The translations under genes were made by a program, and so were the position numbers. Positions 21,357 through 30,855 of a DNA stretch of 42,389 nucleotides are shown here, in pieces. The notes below the pieces were generated by a model. That model made no database searches, had not been told where the DNA came from, and saw nothing but the letters and a program-made list of their open reading frames with translations. This DNA is from Thiomicrospira sp. (GTDB lineage Bacteria; Pseudomonadota; Gammaproteobacteria; Thiomicrospirales; Thiomicrospiraceae): contig NZ_JACUTY010000014.1 in assembly GCF_014859555.1 (NCBI RefSeq), forward strand, positions 1-42,389, in the 5' to 3' direction. Each line of letters begins with the position of its first letter. The first letter of the stretch is position 1.

Positions 21357-21593
21357 TATTAAACCTAACTTTATGGGTTGTCAGCCAGAGCCATACGACA
21401 AAGCCTGCACATATTATCCTGTTACAAGCCGAATTGCTAGCGTCGTTTGTTGTTAGATTTACTAGATTTAAGCCGCCAACTTCAATATATAGTTACTAGC
21501 TTGACTCAACCACTATATTTTGTGATCACAGCATTCAAAATTTTTATACAAAGTGTTTAAAAATTTTGGTTGGCGCGTTTACGCTAATTTAGC
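21357..21593 (-). promoter_or_regulatory. Upstream region of the atp operon
   Basis: The 237-bp AT-rich gap between the parB stop and the first atp gene must hold the atp promoter, but no pair of boxes stands out. A GGATAATATG stretch on the minus strand around 21410-21422 is a possible -10, and TGTGATCACA at 21521-21530 is a perfect 10-bp palindrome that could be a regulator site. No repeats of the two dispersed families occur here. Confidence 0.35.
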
Positions 21594-22463
21594 TTAATGT
21601 TCAATTCGTTGCAGAATCTGATCCAACTCATCTAGGTTTGAATAGCGGATTTCGAGCTTACCGCTGCCTTTAGCGCCGTGATTAATCATTACTTTGGCAC
21701 CCAACTTATCGGCTAAGCGATTTTGTAACACCTGGATATTCGGATCAACGGGTATCGATGTTTTAACCGAAGATGCTGAGGGCGATTGTTGCGTTTGCAC
21801 GGCCTGCTCCATCTGGCGCACTGACCAGGCCTGATCAATGGCTTTTTGCGCTAGCTTGATTTGCTCGGCTTCGTTCAAAGTCAATAGAGCGCGCACATGC
21901 CCCATACTTAACATGTCTTCATGCAACCACTCTTGAATCAATTCCGGCAGTTTTAACAAACGTAATAAGTTGGTCACGGCTGTTCTAGAACGCCCAACCG
22001 CTTCGGCCACTTCTTGCTGGGTTAATTCGAATTCTTGCATTAAACGCTGTAACGAACGTGCTTCTTCCAACGGGTTCAAGTCTTCTCGCTGAATGTTTTC
22101 GATTAAGGCCATCGCCAAGGTTTGTTTATCATCGACTTCACGCACAATCGCCGGCAAGGTTTCTAAACCGGCCATTTGCGCCGCACGCCAGCGACGTTCA
22201 CCAGCAATCAATTCGTAGCGCTGATTATCCAACCACTTCACAATAATCGGCTGGACTAAACCTTGCGCTTTAATCGAGTCCGCCAGCTCTTGCAAGGCTT
22301 GCTCATCAAAGTGTTGGCGTGGCTGATATTGACTTGAAATAACTTGATCAATGGGGAGCTTTTCAACCCGCCACTCATTTACGTGCGCATCGGATTTTTG
22401 CTTGCTGCTAATCAGCACATTAACACCGCGTTTACCTAGTCCAGAATGTCGTTTCTTTACCAC
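21594..22463 (-). CDS. parB: Chromosome partitioning protein ParB
   Basis: 289-residue CTP-dependent DNA clamp that loads at parS. The N-terminal CTPase domain contains LIAGERRWRAAQ and ALIENIQREDLNPLEEA; the helix-turn-helix is LTQQEVAEAVGRSRTAVTNLLRLLKLPE; the C-terminal dimerisation segment is LEIRYSNLDELDQILQRI. Start is GTG 22463, with AGAGG eight bases upstream. It follows parA by 12 bases. No perfect parS site was found in the window. Confidence 0.97.
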   Translation of the reverse strand: MVKKRHSGLGKRGVNVLISSKQKSDAHVNEWRVEKLPIDQVISSQYQPRQHFDEQALQELADSIKAQGLVQPIIVKWLDNQRYELIAGERRWRAAQMAGLETLPAIVREVDDKQTLAMALIENIQREDLNPLEEARSLQRLMQEFELTQQEVAEAVGRSRTAVTNLLRLLKLPELIQEWLHEDMLSMGHVRALLTLNEAEQIKLAQKAIDQAWSVRQMEQAVQTQQSPSASSVKTSIPVDPNIQVLQNRLADKLGAKVMINHGAKGSGKLEIRYSNLDELDQILQRIEH

Positions 22464-22475
22464 TGAGTTTTCCTC

Positions 22476-23243
22476 TTAAATGCGCGTCTTGCGGATCAGT
22501 TCGTTGGCCAAGGCTAAATAAGCCACGGCACCGGCTGATGCGGGATCATAGTCTAAAATGGATTCACCATGACTAGGTGCTTCGGCCAAACGAATGTTAC
22601 GCGGAATAATTGTTTGTAACACTTTCATGCCAAAGTGCGCCACCAACTCGTTGGATACATCGTTCGCTAAATTGTTGCGGCGATCATGCATGGTGCGCAA
22701 TAAACCATCAATATGTAAATCTGGGTTAAGTTCTTTTTGCACGGTTTGCAGGGTATCCATCAAAGCCGACAAACCTTCGAGTGCAAAATATTCACATTGC
22801 ACCGGCACCAACACACCATCGGACGCCACCAGGGCATTTAGCGTCAACATGTTCAACGTTGGTGGGCAATCAATAATCACAAAATCGTAGTTCTGACGAA
22901 TGGTTTGCAGCGCTTGACGCAGGCTTTTGGCGCCTTCATCATCGTCGAGCAACTGCACTTCTGCGGCGGTTAAATCACCATTGGCAGGAATTAAATCAAT
23001 CCCAGCTTGCTCGGCGCTTAACACCACATCTTGTGCGCAGGCTTCATCCATTAACATGTCATAAGCGGATTGTCTGACCTGATCTTTATCGACACCCAGC
23101 CCTACCGTGGTATTACCTTGTGGATCGAGATCAATTAATAATACATTTTTACCTAAACGGGCTAAACAGGCGGCCAGGTTAACACTGGTCGTGGTTTTAC
23201 CCACGCCCCCTTTTTGATTGGCAACCGCCATCACTCTACCCAT
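22476..23243 (-). CDS. parA: Chromosome partitioning ATPase ParA (Soj)
   Basis: 255-residue deviant Walker-type ATPase that acts with ParB in chromosome segregation. Motifs: deviant Walker A NQKGGVGKTTTSVNLAACLA, DLDPQGNTTVGLG, and IIDCPPTLNMLTLNALVASD. The start at 23243 is backed by GAGGAGAC about eleven bases upstream. It overlaps the rsmG stop by eight bases, so rsmG, parA and parB are probably read from the same message as mnmG. Confidence 0.98.
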   Translation of the reverse strand: MGRVMAVANQKGGVGKTTTSVNLAACLARLGKNVLLIDLDPQGNTTVGLGVDKDQVRQSAYDMLMDEACAQDVVLSAEQAGIDLIPANGDLTAAEVQLLDDDEGAKSLRQALQTIRQNYDFVIIDCPPTLNMLTLNALVASDGVLVPVQCEYFALEGLSALMDTLQTVQKELNPDLHIDGLLRTMHDRRNNLANDVSNELVAHFGMKVLQTIIPRNIRLAEAPSHGESILDYDPASAGAVAYLALANELIRKTRI

Positions 23244-23880
23244 TCAGCTTGTCTCCTCGTTGTTGCATAGCGACTAAACGACGTTCAGCCACCAGGCCTG
23301 GTACGCTCAGTTCATAGATGTTTTTTACCTCTACCCAATCAGGTAGGGATTTCATTTCTTCCGGCAAACTTTGCGACTTCATCGCCCACCAAGTGCCATT
23401 TGGCGCCAACAAAGTGCGAGTTAGATTCACGAAATTATCCAACGCAGTAAAAGCGCGCGATATCACCGCTTGATACTGGTGCTGATGATCTTCAACTCGT
23501 GTATGCAAAACCTGCACATTGCTTAAACCTAGCTGGGCTTTAACCTGAACTAAAAAACGGGTCTTTTTCTGGTTACTGTCTAATAAACTCACCGTCATTT
23601 GCGGGAATACTATCGCCAACGGAATGCCGGGTAAACCACCGCCGGTACCAACATCAATTAAGGTCGCCGGGGCATCGGATTCAATATAAGGTACGACCGC
23701 CAAGCTATCCAGAATATGCTTAACCAACATCTCTTGCGGATCACGAATCGCACTTAGGTTATAGACCTTATTCCATTTTTGCAACAGCTCTAAATACGCC
23801 AACAATTGCGAGCAGGCCTGGTGGTCTAAGCGCACGCCCATTTGGCTGGCGCCTGCTTTTAGCTCAGCTTCTAAGCTCAT
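23236..23880 (-). CDS. rsmG: 16S rRNA m7G527 methyltransferase RsmG (GidB)
   Basis: 214-residue SAM-dependent methyltransferase that modifies G527 of 16S r[30 protein letters not shown] is the family signature; the SAM site is [17 protein letters not shown], followed by [14 protein letters not shown]. It starts within the last bases of mnmG (ATGA overlap). Two CAGGCCTG palindromes lie inside, encoding HQA near the start and VPGLV near the end. Confidence 0.97.
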   Translation of the reverse strand: MSLEAELKAGASQMGVRLDHQACSQLLAYLELLQKWNKVYNLSAIRDPQEMLVKHILDSLAVVPYIESDAPATLIDVGTGGGLPGIPLAIVFPQMTVSLLDSNQKKTRFLVQVKAQLGLSNVQVLHTRVEDHQHQYQAVISRAFTALDNFVNLTRTLLAPNGTWWAMKSQSLPEEMKSLPDWVEVKNIYELSVPGLVAERRLVAMQQRGDKLNG

Positions 23881-25784
23881 ACTTGTTCAGCGTCTAACTT
23901 GGCTTTGGCGGCGCGGTGTTTTTTCATAAAAATCGCCAACAACGAGATGGCCGCCGGTGTAATTCCGGAAATACGTGCCGCCATGCCCAAGGTCGCCGGT
24001 TTATGCGCGCGCAGTTTTTGTTTTACCTCATTGGATAAGCCGGAAATCACATCTAAATCCAAATCATCGGGAATCGGCGTGGTTTCTTCGCGTTTGGATT
24101 TTTGGATTTCGATCAACTGACGATCAATGTAACCGGCGTATTTGGCTTCGATTTCGATTTGCTCAACTACCGCTGGATCTGTCACCGACTCGCCAAATAC
24201 GTCCAACTCCGCCAAGGCGTGATAAGTCACATTCGGACGACGCAATAAATCAAATAAAGTGTGTTCTTTACTTAAAGGCAACTGCATCAAAGCTTCGGCT
24301 TGTTTGGCTTCTTTATGCGCCGGATAAATCCACACATCTTTTAAACGTTGCACCTCTTGCTCCAAACTTTCAAGCTTGGTTTCATAAGCCCCCCAACGTG
24401 TATCGTCGATCAAACCCATTGAGCGACCAATTTCCGTCAAACGCTGGTCGGCATTGTCTTCACGCAATAACAAACGGTATTCGGCGCGCGAGGTAAACAT
24501 ACGGTAAGGCTCTAACGTGCCCATCGTAATTAAATCGTCTACTAACACACCGATATAAGCTTCATCGCGACGTGGATACCAAAGATCTTGTTCTTGCGCG
24601 CGGCGCGCGGCATTTAAACCGGCCAACAAACCTTGGGCGGCCGCTTCTTCATAGCCGGTTGTGCCGTTAATTTGACCGGCAAAAAACAAGCCTTTAATTG
24701 CTTGGGTTTGCAAGCTGGGTTGCAAACCGCGTGGATCAAAATAATCGTATTCAATCGCATAACCCGGCCGCATAATACGCGCGTTTTCAAGGCCTTTCAT
24801 TGACTGTACAATTTTAACCTGAGTTGCAAACGGCAAGCTGGTCGAAATCCCATTTGGGTAAAGCTCATTGGTAGTTAAACCTTCCGGTTCAATAAAGACC
24901 TGATGCGAATTTTTATCCGCAAAACGCATCACCTTGTCTTCAATCGACGGACAATAACGTGGCCCAACACCCTCAATTACGCCAGTAAACATAGGCGATT
25001 GATCCAGCGAGCCACGAATCGCTTCATGAGTTTGTTCGTTAGTGTGGGTGATATAACAAGGCAATTGCTTGGGGTGCATATCACGCGATCCCATATAAGA
25101 AAACACCGGCGCCGGATCGTCACCCGGCTGCACCTGCATTTTAGAAAAATCGACCGTGCGTGCATCAATACGTGGCGGCGTACCGGTTTTTAAACGCCCA
25201 ACCGGTAAAGCCAGTTCACGCAATTTAGCGGCTAAACGATTAGCGGGCTCATCACCCGCGCGGCCGCCTTCGTAGTTTTCTAAGCCAATATGAATGCGCC
25301 CGGCTAAAAACGTACCGGCGGTCAACACCACTTGGCGTGCATAAAAATTCAGGTTCATTTTGGTGGCGACGCCAATTACTTGGTCGCCTTCAATCAATAA
25401 ATCCTCAACTGGCTGTTGGAAAATCGTCAAATTGGGCTGATTTTCTAAACGCATACGGATCGCTTGCTTATACAAAATTCGATCCGCCTGGGCACGCGTA
25501 GCGCGAACCGCTGGGCCTTTTGAGGCGTTTAGGATACGAAATTGAATACCGGCTTCATCGGTGGCGAGCGCCATCGCGCCGCCCAAGGCATCCACTTCTT
25601 TCACCAAGTGGCCTTTGCCAATGCCGCCAATCGCCGGATTGCAGGACATCGCCCCCAAAGTGTCAATATTATGCGTTAGCAACAGGGTGTTAACGCCCAT
25701 GCGCGCCGAAGCCAGGGCGGCTTCGGTGCCGGCATGTCCGCCACCAACAACAATTACATCAAAATGGGTTAAGGTTGCTTCCAT
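23877..25784 (-). CDS. mnmG: tRNA uridine-5-carboxymethylaminomethyl modification enzyme MnmG (GidA)
   Basis: 635-residue FAD protein that, with MnmE, modifies U34 of several tRNAs. FAD-binding [21 protein letters not shown] near the N-terminus; [53 protein letters not shown]; and the C-terminal helical domain that contacts MnmE. The frame begins at a TTG at 25793, but ATG 25784 ([10 protein letters not shown]) is the likelier start. It heads the mnmG-rsmG-parA-parB group, the arrangement found beside oriC in many gammaproteobacteria. Confidence 0.98.
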   Translation of the reverse strand: MEATLTHFDVIVVGGGHAGTEAALASARMGVNTLLLTHNIDTLGAMSCNPAIGGIGKGHLVKEVDALGGAMALATDEAGIQFRILNASKGPAVRATRAQADRILYKQAIRMRLENQPNLTIFQQPVEDLLIEGDQVIGVATKMNLNFYARQVVLTAGTFLAGRIHIGLENYEGGRAGDEPANRLAAKLRELALPVGRLKTGTPPRIDARTVDFSKMQVQPGDDPAPVFSYMGSRDMHPKQLPCYITHTNEQTHEAIRGSLDQSPMFTGVIEGVGPRYCPSIEDKVMRFADKNSHQVFIEPEGLTTNELYPNGISTSLPFATQVKIVQSMKGLENARIMRPGYAIEYDYFDPRGLQPSLQTQAIKGLFFAGQINGTTGYEEAAAQGLLAGLNAARRAQEQDLWYPRRDEAYIGVLVDDLITMGTLEPYRMFTSRAEYRLLLREDNADQRLTEIGRSMGLIDDTRWGAYETKLESLEQEVQRLKDVWIYPAHKEAKQAEALMQLPLSKEHTLFDLLRRPNVTYHALAELDVFGESVTDPAVVEQIEIEAKYAGYIDRQLIEIQKSKREETTPIPDDLDLDVISGLSNEVKQKLRAHKPATLGMAARISGITPAAISLLAIFMKKHRAAKAKLDAEQV

Positions 25785-25897
25785 ATCACTCAAAATTCAA
25801 TATTTACAAGAAAACGAAATTTTACCACAAAGCGAAACCCGCCCAAGTGTAAGATAATAGATCGGCGGGTTAGTGATGATGGCAAGGAGGATTCAAC

Positions 25898-26470
25898 ATG
25901 TTTAAAATACTCGGTTTGCTATTGGCAGGTGCCATCTTAAGTGGCTGTAGCCAGTTTCAAACGGCAAAAGACTCTGATATTCAGCCTGGTCAATTTTTCG
26001 TGCTTAAACAGCCTATTGAAATTTTGCCCGATCAAACTCGACGCTTTATTCAAAAAGGTCTGCTGACCACTCGTGCTCAATTTGAGCGCCGAGAGCAACA
26101 TTGTCGAATTGAGGTTCGTAGCTTAAAAAACACGGCACAAACCATTAAGCCGGATCGATTTGAGGTCACGCGCGTGCGGTTTGATTCTGAACCCATTGCG
26201 CGTAACGAGTCATCGGTGATGTTGGCGTCCAATGTTCGATTTGGTATCGGCATAAATATTGGTGTTCCCATGTCATTTAATAATGATGGCCCGCCTGAAA
26301 TGATGGAATTAATTGAATTTCAGCTAGCCTCGGATCGCCAGCCGGATGTGATGCGTTTGGTTTGTGCTGGTGCGCTGAGTGACGGCCATCCAATCGACTT
26401 CCCAGACAGTCAGCGTCCTAATGCTGAACAAATCAAACGCATTTTGGGCGAAATTGGCTATTTTGAATAA
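25898..26470 (+). CDS. Putative lipoprotein of unknown function
   Basis: 190 residues with a lipoprotein signal peptide: MFKILGLLLAGAILSGCS, lipobox LSGC with the acylated cysteine at residue 17. The residue after Cys is Ser, so outer-membrane sorting is expected. The mature part has two Cys (REQHCRIEV and RLVCAGAL) that could form a disulfide, and no catalytic motif I recognise. The ATG has a perfect AAGGAGG seven bases upstream, suggesting strong translation. Divergent from mnmG; followed by a CAGGCCTG palindrome at 26476. Confidence 0.8.
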   Translation: MFKILGLLLAGAILSGCSQFQTAKDSDIQPGQFFVLKQPIEILPDQTRRFIQKGLLTTRAQFERREQHCRIEVRSLKNTAQTIKPDRFEVTRVRFDSEPIARNESSVMLASNVRFGIGINIGVPMSFNNDGPPEMMELIEFQLASDRQPDVMRLVCAGALSDGHPIDFPDSQRPNAEQIKRILGEIGYFE

Positions 26471-26554
26471 CCAGCAGGCCTGGTGCTGGTAAGCCTGCGC
26501 CAGCTTAACTTTATCTGTAAAAACCTTTTATCTGTAAAAACCTAAGGAACCGAC

Positions 26555-26989
26555 ATGATTGTTTGTGGTGTAGAACTAAGTAGCAATGAAGCCATCATTT
26601 GCTTATTAAAATTTGAAGATGGCATTTTCCATATGCCCGATTGTCGTACAACACGCATTCAATGCGCCGACCCCGACAAATCTGAGGATTTAAAACACTT
26701 TCAAAAAACCTTCGCCAAGCTGGTCGAAGACTACAAGGTTGACCAAGTGGTGATTCGCGCTCGACTTAAAAAAGGCAAATTTGCCGGTGGCGCAAATGGT
26801 TTTAAACTGGAAGGCGTATTACAAGTCACGCCCAACTTAAACGTGAGTTTAATAACCTCCAGCGAACAAAAGCTAAATCTGAAAAACTACGGTTTACCGA
26901 TTTCGTTTAACGAAACCGGTCTTAAAAAATATCAAGAAACCGCGTTTATGTCGGCCTTCGGTTATATTGCTGGCCAATATGAATGGTAA
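26555..26989 (+). CDS. DUF3010 family protein
   Basis: 144-residue soluble protein. The opening MIVCGVELSSNEAIICLLKFEDG, the middle VDQVVIRARLKKGKFAGGANGFKLEGVLQ and the C-terminal KYQETAFMSAFGYIAGQYEW fit the DUF3010 family of gammaproteobacteria, whose function is unknown. The fold looks RNase H-like from its GVEL...AIICLL start (inference). It is convergent with hrpB, with only 20 bases between the stops. A short direct repeat of CTGTAAAAACCT precedes it (about 26514-26543). Confidence 0.75.
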   Translation: MIVCGVELSSNEAIICLLKFEDGIFHMPDCRTTRIQCADPDKSEDLKHFQKTFAKLVEDYKVDQVVIRARLKKGKFAGGANGFKLEGVLQVTPNLNVSLITSSEQKLNLKNYGLPISFNETGLKKYQETAFMSAFGYIAGQYEW

Positions 26990-27009
26990 AAAGGTAAAAA
27001 AACCATACT

Positions 27010-29547
27010 CTAACGCCGCGCTTTAATCGAACGCCCGGGCTTTTCCTCTAGCGGTTTATCCGGCCAGCGGTGTTTGGGGTAACGGCCTTTCATATCTTTG
27101 ATCACCTCAAAATACGAATTGCGCCAAAAATGCGCTAAGTCGGCGGTGGTTTGAATTGGGCGACGTGCGGGTGATAACAGTTCAAACGTGAGCGGTTTTT
27201 GCCCCCAAGCCAACAAAGGTGAGCTCAGCTCTCCAAACACCTCTTGCAGTTGAATCGACACTTTGGGATCGTGGCTGGCGCTATACATAATCGACACGGG
27301 TTTTTGTGAGGGCGCGTTATAAAAAGCGGGCGCTTCGCGCTCCAATACTTGCTGTTGTTCATAGTCCAGTAGCGACTGCACCACCGTCAGCATATTTAAC
27401 TTCTGCAAAGCTTTTACCGACCGTATCCCCGACAAATATGGCGATAGCCAATGCACAATATTCGCTGACAACCAGGCCTGGTTGTAACTCGGCCAATCGG
27501 TGTTAAAGCTCGCCAGCCAACGTAAACGGCTTAACCAATGCTCGGCTTTTTCTGTCCAAGGCAATAAATCCAAGTTCTCCGCCAACACCTCAATTAACGC
27601 GGCTTGGAATTGGTCGGGCGTAATCGAGTCGACTGGCTTTTCGCTTAAAACCAGTTTACCCAAGCAGCGCTGCTCACTGGCGATCAATTCGCGTTTTTTG
27701 GCGTCAAAATTTAATCCTACCTGGGTTTTAATCTGTGTGGCAAAGGTTTGTTCCAAGCTGGCTAAATCCAACGGAGCGGCCAAATAAATTCGGCCTTGTT
27801 GACGTTGTCCGTCTAGGTTCGCAATCGACAACCAGGCCTGGTGGCGCAAGGGATCATCTGGTTTTAACAACGCGCCTTTGCCATTGCTCATTAAATAACG
27901 CGGCTCGTCACCTTGTCGACGTTGCGCGATACGATCCGGAAAGGCTAAAGCGACTAACGTGCCGCTATTTGTTTGCATTTGCGCCAAACTAAGCCGTATT
28001 GGCTTTGAAAAGTTTAACTGTCTGCGCCAGTTATCGGCATTTTTTAAGGCTTGTTCGATCGCGGGAATATGAATGCTGTATTCACGTTTGGCCTGTTGTC
28101 GATCCTGACGGTAGGTTTGCAACACCATTAAACGCTTCACCAAATCGGCATTCTGCGCGCTCGGTAAAATATCCGCTTCGGCTAATAAAGCGGCGATATC
28201 CAATGCCAAGCTTTGCTGTTCGGCAGACTGGTTTTGTACACTTAATAACATGCGCGCCAAACGTGCGTTCAGCCCTAAACCCTGCGCCGCTTTGCCTAAC
28301 TCAGTCAAGCCGCCATTCGGCGTTAACAATTCCAACTGCACTAGCAAGTTTTTCGCCGCCGCATAATGCGCTTGCGGCGGCGAGGTGATCCAGCGTAATT
28401 CGTCAGGGGAACTCACGCCCCACTGCGCCAACTCCAAACACAAATCCGATAAATCGGTTTGGCTAATTTCTTCGGTTTCAAATGCGCGCATTTGGTGTTG
28501 CTGGGATTCCGACCAAAGTCGATAACACCCCCCCGCCATTAATCGCCCTGCTCGACCTTTACGTTGTTCGGCGGCGGCTTGCGAAATCCGCAGGGTGACT
28601 AAACGTGTCATACCGCTGGAAACATCATAAATTGCTTGTCGTGCCCAACCCGAATCGACGACGGCGCCGATGCCTTCGATGGTCAAACTGGTTTCGGCTA
28701 TATTGGTGGCTAATACAATTTTGCGCCGTCCTTGTGGGTCAGGCACAAGGGCGATTTCTTGTTGATCGGCGGATAATTGACCGTATAAAGGACGCAGCAC
28801 CAGGCCTGGTGCTTGACTGTTTTCAATAAAGGATTCTTGCAACCAGGTTTGCGCGCGTTTGATTTCGCCCTGTCCTGGCAAAAACACCAACACATCTTTG
28901 CTAGTGGTTTTGAGCGCTTGGTTAATCAGCTGTTTTAGCGCTGGCAACCAATCATTAGGATGGCTAGAGTTGAGTGGCTGGGGTAAATAATGAGTGTTGA
29001 CCGGAAAACTTCGGCCTTCGGACTTTAGAATCGGTGCGTGATTTAAAAACGCGCTGACCTGTTCAGTGTCAATGGTGGCCGACATCACCAGCAGTTTTAA
29101 ATCATCACGCAAGGCGGATTGCACTTCTAAACACAAGGTCAGCGCCAAATCGGCATGAATTGAGCGTTCGTGAAACTCATCAAAAATCACCAATGCCACA
29201 TCCGATAGTTCCGGGTCTTGCTGTAAACGCCGAGTTAAGATGCCTTCGGTGACAATTTCCACCCGAGTTTGTGATGATATTTTACGTTCGTTACGAATTT
29301 GATAACCAATGGTTTGACCGACTTTCTCACCCAATTGACGGGCTAAATAATTCGCAATCGAACGCACCGCCAGCCGCCGAGGTTCGAGCATGACAATTTT
29401 CTTGCCTGCGAGCCAATCGGCTTTTAATAAAGCCAAAGGCACGGCGGTCGATTTACCCGCCCCCGGCTCCGCTTGAAGCACCAGGCCTGGTTGTTCGGCT
29501 AAGGTCGACACAATCTGAGGTAATAAGGCAGAAATCGGTAAGGTCAT
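27010..29547 (-). CDS. hrpB: ATP-dependent helicase HrpB
   Basis: 845-residue DExH-box helicase. Motifs in order: Walker A EPGAGKST, MLEPRRLAVRSIA (Ia), VIFDEFHERS (II, DEFH), MSATIDT (III), VLATNIAETSLTIEGI (V) and EQRKGRAGRLMAGGCYRLW (VI). The C-terminal HrpB domain follows, ending in a basic tail (RYPKHRWPDKPLEEKPGRS). The length is usual for HrpB. Its exact role in RNA metabolism is not settled in most bacteria. Four CAGGCCTG palindromes lie in this gene (27474, 27834, 28802, 29483), encoding QAWLS and PGLVL segments, the highest density in the window. Confidence 0.96.
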   Translation of the reverse strand: MTLPISALLPQIVSTLAEQPGLVLQAEPGAGKSTAVPLALLKADWLAGKKIVMLEPRRLAVRSIANYLARQLGEKVGQTIGYQIRNERKISSQTRVEIVTEGILTRRLQQDPELSDVALVIFDEFHERSIHADLALTLCLEVQSALRDDLKLLVMSATIDTEQVSAFLNHAPILKSEGRSFPVNTHYLPQPLNSSHPNDWLPALKQLINQALKTTSKDVLVFLPGQGEIKRAQTWLQESFIENSQAPGLVLRPLYGQLSADQQEIALVPDPQGRRKIVLATNIAETSLTIEGIGAVVDSGWARQAIYDVSSGMTRLVTLRISQAAAEQRKGRAGRLMAGGCYRLWSESQQHQMRAFETEEISQTDLSDLCLELAQWGVSSPDELRWITSPPQAHYAAAKNLLVQLELLTPNGGLTELGKAAQGLGLNARLARMLLSVQNQSAEQQSLALDIAALLAEADILPSAQNADLVKRLMVLQTYRQDRQQAKREYSIHIPAIEQALKNADNWRRQLNFSKPIRLSLAQMQTNSGTLVALAFPDRIAQRRQGDEPRYLMSNGKGALLKPDDPLRHQAWLSIANLDGQRQQGRIYLAAPLDLASLEQTFATQIKTQVGLNFDAKKRELIASEQRCLGKLVLSEKPVDSITPDQFQAALIEVLAENLDLLPWTEKAEHWLSRLRWLASFNTDWPSYNQAWLSANIVHWLSPYLSGIRSVKALQKLNMLTVVQSLLDYEQQQVLEREAPAFYNAPSQKPVSIMYSASHDPKVSIQLQEVFGELSSPLLAWGQKPLTFELLSPARRPIQTTADLAHFWRNSYFEVIKDMKGRYPKHRWPDKPLEEKPGRSIKARR

Positions 29548-29563
29548 GAGTTTTTCTTTTTTT

Positions 29564-29690
29564 AACCACGAAGGACACGAAGCTTTACTCCCTCTCCCTT
29601 AGGGAGAGGGCTGGGGTGAGGGTGAAGTTTAACCCCACAAATAAGGCTCTCCCTCCCCCTAACCCCCTCCCGCTGGGAGGGGGGAGACAC
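29564..29690. repeat. Second, truncated copy of the composite palindromic repeat
   Basis: Begins ACCACGAAGGACACGAAG (29564-29581), then CCCTCTCCCTTAGGGAGAGGG and a CCCCTCCCGCTGGGAGGGG hairpin, the same order as at 3587-3734. The right-hand arm CTTCGTGTC...GGT is missing: the element runs straight into the 3' end of queF. Fills the hrpB-queF gap; non-coding. Confidence 0.75.
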
Positions 29691-29693
29691 TCT

Positions 29694-30524
29694 TTACTGG
29701 CGCACGAAACGTGGCATGGCGTAGTGGGATTGGAAGTTGGAACGGTAGGGATTGATGTCCAAACCACCGCGGCGCACGTAACGCGCATACACGGTTAACA
29801 CATCGGGTTCGCACATTTTTTCTATGTCGGTAAAGATGCGTTCAACACACTGCTCGTGGAATTCATTATGATTACGGAACGACACAATATAGCGCAACAA
29901 CGCCGCACGTTCGATGCGTTTACCGCGATATCGAATCACCACCGTCGCCCAATCCGGTTGGCCGGTGACCAAACAATTGGATTTTAGCAGGTGGCTGTAT
30001 AAACATTCTTCTACCTGTTGCTCCATCGTGGTTAAGAGATCTGGGTTCACTTGGTAATCAGAAACCTCAATATCTTGATCATCTAAACAAATGCCATCCT
30101 CCAGGTCAGACACCAAAGTTTGGGTTTGCTCGATGGGGTGAATAATGACTTTAACCTTGCCGCCACTGGCTTGAGACAGGTCTTGCTCTAAGCGGTATTT
30201 GACATCTACCTGAGTACCAAATTTGGTGCCATTAAACGAATTGAGATACAGTTTGAAAGACTTAGATTCGATAATATTGGGTGTGTCCGATGGAAACGCA
30301 AACTCGCCAATCGCCACCATGGGTTTGCCTTTGTTATTTAACCAGGACAACTCATACGCCGTCCAAACATCCGCCCCATGAAACGGCATCATTGCGCCAG
30401 TCAAGCCCAGTTCATCGCGTTTGAGCTGGCGAGCTATTGGGAATAACAATGCCGGGTTATACTGCTGGCAATATTGAGCGGTTTTGCCCAATGGGCTTTG
30501 TTCAATGGGTTTGGTCACTGACAT
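29694..30524 (-). CDS. queF: NADPH-dependent preQ0 reductase QueF (type II)
   Basis: 276-residue long-form QueF that reduces 7-cyano-7-deazaguanine to 7-aminomethyl-7-deazaguanine in queuosine synthesis. The catalytic cysteine and aspartate lie in LLKSNCLVTGQPDW; the substrate-binding FPSDTPNIIESKSFKLYLNS carries the QueF ESKS motif; FHEQCVERIFTDI and the C-terminal RRGGLDINPYRS are also typical. TGAGGAG precedes the ATG. Other queuosine genes are not in the window. Confidence 0.97.
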   Translation of the reverse strand: MSVTKPIEQSPLGKTAQYCQQYNPALLFPIARQLKRDELGLTGAMMPFHGADVWTAYELSWLNNKGKPMVAIGEFAFPSDTPNIIESKSFKLYLNSFNGTKFGTQVDVKYRLEQDLSQASGGKVKVIIHPIEQTQTLVSDLEDGICLDDQDIEVSDYQVNPDLLTTMEQQVEECLYSHLLKSNCLVTGQPDWATVVIRYRGKRIERAALLRYIVSFRNHNEFHEQCVERIFTDIEKMCEPDVLTVYARYVRRGGLDINPYRSNFQSHYAMPRFVRQ

Positions 30525-30637
30525 AGCAAACTCCTCAGGTTTCGCAACCCACCAGGCCTGATGGGTTTAATGTCATAATTCTATCATCCAAGCCGATTTA
30601 AGATCATTTACAATCATGTATTTTGGAGTCAATCACG

Positions 30638-30835
30638 ATGCTTAACGCCTTATTTTGGGGATTCTTTCTGACTTTTGGTGGACTTGGTTTGCTATGGCTT
30701 GGATTTATCCAGCTTCGAAAACGCCCACGCTTTAATAAATTCAATAGCCAAATAGCCAACAAGCGTATGTTACAACTTAGTTTATTGATTTACTTTAGCG
30801 GTTTCGTTTTAACGATTTATTTAATGCTGAATTAA
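30638..30835 (+). CDS. Small two-helix membrane protein, unknown
   Basis: 65 residues when started at ATG 30638, with GGAG nine bases upstream (an earlier TTG at 30623 overlaps that site). Two hydrophobic helices: LFWGFFLTFGGLGLLWLGFIQL and LSLLIYFSGFVLTIYLML, joined by a basic loop RKRPRFNKFNSQIANKR. No family recognised. It is convergent with the outer-membrane protein gene and is followed by a GGGCACCTCGATTAA motif. Confidence 0.65.
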   Translation: MLNALFWGFFLTFGGLGLLWLGFIQLRKRPRFNKFNSQIANKRMLQLSLLIYFSGFVLTIYLMLN

Positions 30836-30840
30836 ACCTA

Positions 30841-30855
30841 GGGCACCTCGATTAA
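30841..30855. repeat. Solo end of the GGGCACCTCGATTAA element
   Basis: GGGCACCTCGATTAA, identical to the tip of the full element at 34896. The stop codon of the minus-strand gene (TAA, 30852-30854) is formed by its last bases. Confidence 0.6.

Noticed and set aside
24903-25193. Long plus-strand frames opposite mnmG, hrpB and the atp genes
   Set aside because: They are antisense to clearly conserved proteins, start without ribosome sites and have compositions expected of shadow frames.
25785-25897. Possible oriC upstream of mnmG
   Set aside because: The gene order suggests the origin is not far, but this 113-bp gap has no DnaA-box cluster (the best match, TTTACCACA, has two mismatches) and no AT-rich unwinding repeat.
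29585-29798. Frames over the hrpB-queF repeat, both strands
   Set aside because: They encode the same Pro/Gly/Leu-rich pattern as the repeat at 3587-3734 and run into queF antisense.
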